64,000 bases of DNA from Anaerozeibacter sp031551775. GTDB taxonomy: Bacteria; Bacillota; Clostridia; Christensenellales; Aristaeellaceae. The stretch covers positions 33,013-97,012 of the forward strand of contig JAVBND010000019.1 in NCBI GenBank assembly GCA_031551775.1, written 5' to 3'. Positions 59,730-64,000 of the stretch are shown here, in pieces. A program made the translations under genes and the position numbers. Below the pieces are notes generated by a model. It searched no databases. It saw only the letters and a program-made list of their open reading frames with translations, and was not told where the DNA came from. Every line of letters starts with the position of its first letter. The stretch's first letter is position 1.

Positions 59730-60971
59730 ATGAGAATCGAGGCGAAGATTTTGCCAAAACTCGAGGCGCAAGCGCGCGGCTCAATCGGGGCGGGCCGCGA
59801 CGTGAGCGATGAACACCTACCGATGGGGCACAGTCTGCAAGTAGACGAAGCGCGCGCGCGCTGCTGGGCCGATGTTGATCTGGACGCGCTTGACGAAAAC
59901 TACCTAAGCGCACGCGCCATGCTGTCGGGGGGCTCGCGGCTGATTCCCGTGCTCAAGGGCAACGCTTACGGCATCGGCGCGTGCGCTGCCGCCAAATCGC
60001 TTTGTGAAAAGGGCGCCGATATCTTTGCCGTGGCCACGGTCTCGGAAGCGCTGGAAATCCTTCAGGGCCAAACCGCGCGCGTGCTGGTCATGGGCGCGCC
60101 GGGCGACGCGCTGCTGCCCGCCGCGATCCGTGCGGGCATGGAACTTACCGTGTATTCGCTCGATGAGGCGCACAAAATCAGCGCGGCGGCGCGCGGTGAA
60201 GGGCGCGCCGCCCGCGTACATTTTAAGCTCGACACAGGCATGCACCGGTTGGGCTTTGATCCGGATGAAGCGGCGCGGGCCATCCTTGAGGCGGCGCGCC
60301 TGCCGCTCATCGAGCCGGTGGGCCTGTTCACGCACTTGGCGCTGCATACAAAGGAAGCCGATGCGTTGCAGTTTGAAGGTTTTGACAGGGTAAACCTCGA
60401 ACTGCGCGGCGCGGGCCTGCGCCTTGCGGCGCACGTGCTCGACAGCATTGGCCTGGTCCGCTACCCCGGCCGCCAATACGACGCCGTGCGCGTGGGCGCG
60501 TGGTTGTACGGCGTATGCCCCGCGCGCTACCCCTTCCCCGAACGGGACAAAGCCGTTGTGTCGCTCAAGGCGCGCATCACCCAATTGCGCAGCGTTGAGA
60601 AAGGTGAACTGATCGGCTATGACGACGACCATCCGCTTGAGCGAAGCGCGCTGGTGGCGACCATCAGCTGCGGCTTTGCCGACGGGTACCCGCGCTTCAT
60701 CGACAAAGGCGAGGTCGAAGTGCTCGGCGCGCGCGCGCGGGTGTTGGGCCGGGTGTGCATGGATCAGATGATGGCCGATGTCACGGGCGTCCCTGGCGTA
60801 CGGACGGGTGATGAGGTGACGCTCCTGGGCGGCGGTATTTCCCTTGACGAATATGCCGCGTGGGGCGAGCTCAACCGCAACGAGGCCCTGTGCCGCGTAT
60901 CGCGGCGCGTACCGCGCGTGTATGTTCGCGCGGGGCGCGTAGTCGATATCGAGCATTCTATGAAACGATAA
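59730..60971 (+). CDS. alr: Alanine racemase (PLP-dependent), divergent
   Basis: 413 residues from ATG 59730; the first ~35 residues are not family-like and no ribosome binding site precedes this ATG, so GTG 59799 or ATG 59823 are alternatives. The PLP lysine lies in VLKGNAYGIG. GMHRLGF and VCMDQMMADV fit the fold. The tyrosine equivalent to catalytic Tyr265 of Bacillus Alr is present in IGYDDDH, while the GYADG motif reads GFADG. It makes D-alanine for the wall, or another D-amino acid. It opens a group with M20, M55 and S66 peptidases. Confidence 0.82.
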   Translation: MRIEAKILPKLEAQARGSIGAGRDVSDEHLPMGHSLQVDEARARCWADVDLDALDENYLSARAMLSGGSRLIPVLKGNAYGIGACAAAKSLCEKGADIFAVATVSEALEILQGQTARVLVMGAPGDALLPAAIRAGMELTVYSLDEAHKISAAARGEGRAARVHFKLDTGMHRLGFDPDEAARAILEAARLPLIEPVGLFTHLALHTKEADALQFEGFDRVNLELRGAGLRLAAHVLDSIGLVRYPGRQYDAVRVGAWLYGVCPARYPFPERDKAVVSLKARITQLRSVEKGELIGYDDDHPLERSALVATISCGFADGYPRFIDKGEVEVLGARARVLGRVCMDQMMADVTGVPGVRTGDEVTLLGGGISLDEYAAWGELNRNEALCRVSRRVPRVYVRAGRVVDIEHSMKR

Positions 60972-60989
60972 ATTGGCGAGGACAAAACA

Positions 60990-62174
60990 ATGGACGACAA
61001 TCAAATCAAGGCGGCAGTACAGGCAGTCGAGGGCTACATGACCGAAACCCGGCGTCAGCTCCACCAGATTCCCGAGCTTGGGTTTGAGCTCAACGAGACC
61101 AATGCCCTTGTGTGTTCAAAGCTCGACGAAATGCATATCCCCTACGTGACCGAGCGCAACTGGGTCGTCGCGCTGATCGAAGGCGCAAATAAAGGCAAGA
61201 CCGTGGCGCTCAGGGCAGACATGGACGCGCTGCCGCTTGAGGAAAACGCCGGACCGTTCGCGTCGCGCCATCCGGGGCGCATGCACGCGTGCGGGCACGA
61301 CATGCACACGGCCATCCTGCTCGGCTCGGCGAAAGTTCTCATCGGCCACGCATCGGAACTAAACGGCAATGTCAAGCTGCTCTTTGAGCCCGCCGAGGAG
61401 ACGGTGGGCGGCGCGCAGCCGATGGTCGATGCCGGGTGCCTGACGAATCCCTACGTCGATTGGGCTTTCGGCCTGCACGTCGCGCCGCACCTGCCGGTGG
61501 GCACGGTTGAAACGCGCGCGGGCGCTATGAACGCGGCAACCGACGATTTGATCATTCGCGTCAAGGGCAAGTCCGGCCACGGCGCGTACCCGGACAGCGG
61601 CATGGACGCGATCGTGTGCGCGGGCCAGGTCATCGTAGCGCTGCAAACGCTGATCTCAAGGAACGTCTCGCCGCTTCAAAGCGCGGTCATCCACATCGGC
61701 ATGATCGAGGGCGGCGTCGCACCCAACGTCATGAGTGATCTGGTCACCATGCGCGGCACCATCCGCACCACCAACCCCACCCTGCGCGCCGCGCTCAAGC
61801 GCCGCGTACGCGAAGCGGTGGGCGGCACCTGCCAGGCGATGGGCTGCACGGCGGAGGTTGAGATGATTCCCGACTATCCGCCGCTCATCAACCACCCGGA
61901 CGAGGCAAAAAAGGTGCTTGAAATCGCGTCGCGCCTTTTCGGCTCCCACAGCGTAATTGAAGCCGAAGCGCCCAGCATGGGCGCGGAGGATTTCGCAGCC
62001 TTTATTGAGAACACGCCGGGCGCGTTCTTCCACATCGGATGCGCAAACCCGTCGCAAATGCCCGCGCATCCGCTGCACAGCCGCGCCTTTTGCCCCGACG
62101 AGCGCGCGCTGGCGGTCGGCGCTTCGATGGAAGTGGCGCTGGTGATGGATCTGATTGGAAGGAAAGAGGCGTAA
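60990..62174 (+). CDS. M20 family amidohydrolase (hippurate/N-acyl-amino-acid hydrolase type)
   Basis: 394 residues starting 18 bases after the racemase. The metal-site motifs are clear: ALRADMDALPLEE, MHACGHDMHTAILLG, and FEPAEET (catalytic Glu pair), later MGAEDFA, with the GKSGHGAYPDSGMDA lid-domain segment. Members remove acyl groups from amino acids or cleave dipeptide-like amides. In this setting an N-acyl- or D-amino-acid substrate from wall turnover is a reasonable inference. Confidence 0.9.
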   Translation: MDDNQIKAAVQAVEGYMTETRRQLHQIPELGFELNETNALVCSKLDEMHIPYVTERNWVVALIEGANKGKTVALRADMDALPLEENAGPFASRHPGRMHACGHDMHTAILLGSAKVLIGHASELNGNVKLLFEPAEETVGGAQPMVDAGCLTNPYVDWAFGLHVAPHLPVGTVETRAGAMNAATDDLIIRVKGKSGHGAYPDSGMDAIVCAGQVIVALQTLISRNVSPLQSAVIHIGMIEGGVAPNVMSDLVTMRGTIRTTNPTLRAALKRRVREAVGGTCQAMGCTAEVEMIPDYPPLINHPDEAKKVLEIASRLFGSHSVIEAEAPSMGAEDFAAFIENTPGAFFHIGCANPSQMPAHPLHSRAFCPDERALAVGASMEVALVMDLIGRKEA

Positions 62175-62195
62175 CCAAGGAAGGAGTGACCTTTT

Positions 62196-62993
62196 GTGAA
62201 GATATTCCTCTCTGCGGACATCGAAGGAACTTGCGGCATTGCGCACTGGGACGAGACGGAGCCCGGCAAAATCGGATATGGGCATTTCCAGGAGCAGATG
62301 ACGCGCGAGGTAGCCGCGGCGCTAACGAGTGCGGCGGAAGCGGGCGCGGATGAGCTGTTCGTCAAAGACGCGCACGACACGGCGCGCAACCTAAACCCCG
62401 AAGCGCTGCCGCGAACGGCCAAAATCTTTCGCGGCTGGGGCCGCCATCCGTATTCCATGATGGCGGGCCTCGACAAGACGTTCGACTGGGTGATGTTCAC
62501 CGGCTATCATTCCGAGGCGGGCTCGGACCGGAACCCACTGGCGCACACGATGAACCTGGGCATCCTTGAAGTGACCATCAACGGCATGCCGGGCTCGGAG
62601 CTTTTGATCAACTGCCTGACCGCCGCCTATGAAGGGGTTCCGGTTGCGTTTGTCAGCGGCGACAAGGCGCTTTGCGAGTGGATCCGGTCGGTCAATCCGA
62701 ACATCGAAACCGCCCCGACGTGTGAAGGCGTGGGCAACGGCTCGATCTCGATTCACCCGGAGGCAGCCCTTGAGCGCATCCGCGCGGGCGTCAAAAAGGC
62801 GCTTCAAAAGCCGCGCGCGGACATGATGTTCCCCCTGCCCGAGTCCTTCGACGTGACCGTCGCCTACCGCGATCATTTTGCCGCAAAGCGCGCGGGTTTC
62901 TACCCCGGCGCAAAGCAACTGGGGCCGCGAACGGTCGGTTATCAGGCCATGGACTACTTCCAAGTTTTGACATTTTTCTCGTTTGTCTTGTAA
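62196..62993 (+). CDS. M55 family D-aminopeptidase (DppA-like)
   Basis: 265 residues from GTG 62196 behind AAGGAAGGAG. The zinc-site residues are in SADIEGTCGI (Asp, Glu), KDAHD and GYHSEAGS, with GMPGSELLINCLTAAYEGVPVAFVSGD-type blocks present in shorter pieces (INGMPGSE, VAFVSGDKALC). B. subtilis DppA releases D-alanine from D-Ala-rich peptides. Here it follows a racemase and an amidohydrolase, so recovery of D-amino acids from peptidoglycan is likely. Confidence 0.9.
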   Translation: MKIFLSADIEGTCGIAHWDETEPGKIGYGHFQEQMTREVAAALTSAAEAGADELFVKDAHDTARNLNPEALPRTAKIFRGWGRHPYSMMAGLDKTFDWVMFTGYHSEAGSDRNPLAHTMNLGILEVTINGMPGSELLINCLTAAYEGVPVAFVSGDKALCEWIRSVNPNIETAPTCEGVGNGSISIHPEAALERIRAGVKKALQKPRADMMFPLPESFDVTVAYRDHFAAKRAGFYPGAKQLGPRTVGYQAMDYFQVLTFFSFVL

Positions 62994-63011
62994 TATAGGA
63001 AGCGATTATGC

Positions 63012-63017
63012 TATAAT
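63012..63017 (+). promoter_or_regulatory. -10 element for the LD-carboxypeptidase gene
   Basis: TATAAT 18 bases after a TTGTAA (62988-62993). The gene therefore may be transcribed separately from the M55 gene. Confidence 0.6.
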
Positions 63018-63035
63018 ACGGTAGGATGTGACAAT

Positions 63036-63980
63036 ATGCTTAAGCCTAAGCCCCTGAAGAAAGGCGGCACAATGGGTTTTGTCGGGACATCGGGCGCGAT
63101 GCCTGATCCGTCAAAACTTGAGCGCGCCGTTCAGATGGCCGAAAAAGCGGGATACCGCGTGGTGGTGGGCGAGAGTTGCGCCGCGCGTTACGGTTATCTG
63201 TCGGGCGGCGATTCGTTGCGCGCGGACGACTTGAACCGGATGTTTGAGGATGAGGGCATTGACGCGATCGTCGTCATCCGCGGCGGTTACGGCGCGCCGA
63301 GAATCCTGGATCGGCTTGATTATGAAGCCGCGGCCAGGCACCCGAAACCCCTGATCGGTTATTCGGACGTGACCGCGCTGCATCTGGCGTACCTCAAAAA
63401 CCCGGGTCTGATTACCTATCACGCGCCCATGCCGATGAGCGATTGGCTTGACGACGGATTCCTTGATTTCTCGATGGGGTCGCTCCTTTCAAGCCTGGAC
63501 GGCGCGCAGGTGGGCGTTCCCCTTCGCAATCCCGAAGGGTTCGCGGGCGATCTCCTCTCCCTTCAGGGCGGCAAGGCCGAGGGCAGATTGATCGGCGGCA
63601 ATTTGACCTTGATGTCCTCGCTCATGGGGACGAAGTACATGCCGGACCTGACGGGTGCGATATTGCTCCTGGAAGACGTGGACGAGCATTGGTACCGCAT
63701 TGACCGTTTGCTCACCCATCTCAGGCTTGCGGGCGCGTTTGACGCGTGCGCGGGCGTCGTGTTTGGCACGTTCGTCAATTGCGCGGCGGAGTACGAGGAC
63801 CGGTCGCTTACGCTTGCGCCAATTATCTCGGACATTGTGCTGCCGGCAGGCAAACCGGTCGTTTCGGGGCGAAGGATCGGGCATTGGTCGCCGGACAAGC
63901 TCACGATGCCGCTGGGCGCGAGGTACAGCCAGGACGGGGACAAATGCGAGTTGACCCACAAGGAATCGCCCACGGCCTAA
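63036..63980 (+). CDS. Muramoyltetrapeptide/LD-carboxypeptidase (S66 family)
   Basis: 314 residues. The S66 catalytic triad is present: Ser in IGYSDVTALHLAY, Glu in LLLEDVDEHWYRIDR, and His in GRRIGHWSPDK, with the IRGGYGAPRIL oxyanion segment. LdcA-type enzymes remove the terminal D-Ala from murein tetrapeptides; MccF relatives inactivate microcin C-like nucleotides. The wall-salvage neighbours favour LD-carboxypeptidase. No signal peptide, so it is cytoplasmic. An ATG at 63036 is used although the ribosome binding site is weak. Confidence 0.88.
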   Translation: MLKPKPLKKGGTMGFVGTSGAMPDPSKLERAVQMAEKAGYRVVVGESCAARYGYLSGGDSLRADDLNRMFEDEGIDAIVVIRGGYGAPRILDRLDYEAAARHPKPLIGYSDVTALHLAYLKNPGLITYHAPMPMSDWLDDGFLDFSMGSLLSSLDGAQVGVPLRNPEGFAGDLLSLQGGKAEGRLIGGNLTLMSSLMGTKYMPDLTGAILLLEDVDEHWYRIDRLLTHLRLAGAFDACAGVVFGTFVNCAAEYEDRSLTLAPIISDIVLPAGKPVVSGRRIGHWSPDKLTMPLGARYSQDGDKCELTHKESPTA

Positions 63981-64000
63981 GTCCGCCCCCAGGCAACCCA

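Noticed and set aside
59730..60971. Loss of the catalytic tyrosine of alanine racemase
   Set aside because: The Phe in GFADG looked like a lost catalytic residue, but counting from Bacillus Alr places the catalytic Tyr265 in IGYDDDH, which is intact; the changed position corresponds to Tyr284.
1..64000. tRNA genes, T-boxes, CRISPR arrays, insertion sequences
   Set aside because: I looked through intergenic stretches for T-loop, T-box (GGTGG-type) and repeat-spacer patterns and for transposase motifs and saw none convincing; a tRNAscan and Rfam scan would settle it.

Overview
The window looks like a chromosomal segment of a GC-rich anaerobic Firmicute (Clostridia; a Christensenellales-like or other uncultured gut/digester lineage is my guess). 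The reasons are a Gram-positive LexA box, a lysine riboswitch, a Jag/YidC/RnpA/RpmH cluster, pyruvate phosphate dikinase, DUF3842 and the TIGR03916/TIGR03915 gene pair, many secreted proteins with short signal peptides, and strong AGGAGG ribosome binding sites. I saw no phage, insertion sequence, CRISPR array, tRNA or rRNA.

Layout. 1-8.4 kb is an accessory island of envelope and secreted proteins: a paralogous membrane/secreted family, a VanW-like protein, a large Ser/Thr kinase with a BspA-type leucine-rich exterior, and a small DnaJ-zinc-finger lipoprotein. 8.5-11.3 kb holds a TetR regulator divergent from a Tat-exported flavin reductase, with three matching operators between them. 11.5-12.6 kb holds DUF3842 and an ECF S component behind a structured leader. 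12.6-16.4 kb (minus) is QueG-like/MFS/DUF554 and PurR. 16.5-28.8 kb carries murC, a FliB-like protein, msrA, a nuclease-helicase fusion, the manA-GT2-MATE-metallohydrolase operon, and an SOS-controlled radical SAM/TIGR03915 pair. 28.9-33.4 kb has a SpoIIE-type phosphatase sensor, a deleted D-Ala-D-Ala ligase remnant and a second exported flavin reductase. 33.6-37.6 kb is an AT-richer ABC-transporter/secreted-peptide cassette. 37.8-43.6 kb has YhcH, TtcA-like, MgtE with an attenuator-like leader, a Big_2 protein, NagZ and an unknown anchored protein. 43.7-51.1 kb (minus) has ppdK, an unknown membrane protein, MgtC, and jag-yidC-yidD-rnpA-rpmH. 51.2-55.7 kb (minus) is MATE/GH127/RNA methyltransferase. 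55.9-58.5 kb is a lysine-riboswitch-controlled amino-acid ABC importer. 59.7-64 kb is a wall-peptide and D-amino-acid salvage group (Alr, M20, M55, S66).

Themes. Cell-wall turnover recurs (murC, nagZ, alr, DppA-like, LD-carboxypeptidase, VanW, a dead ddl). Two exported flavoproteins carry the same domains in opposite order. Several regulatory layouts can be read directly: triple TetR operators, a LexA box at a transcription start, an L-box, a micro-ORF plus terminator ahead of mgtE, an unknown structured leader ahead of the ECF gene, and two hairpins whose 3' arm is the next gene's ribosome binding site. All assignments are from reading the sequence; no database search was run.
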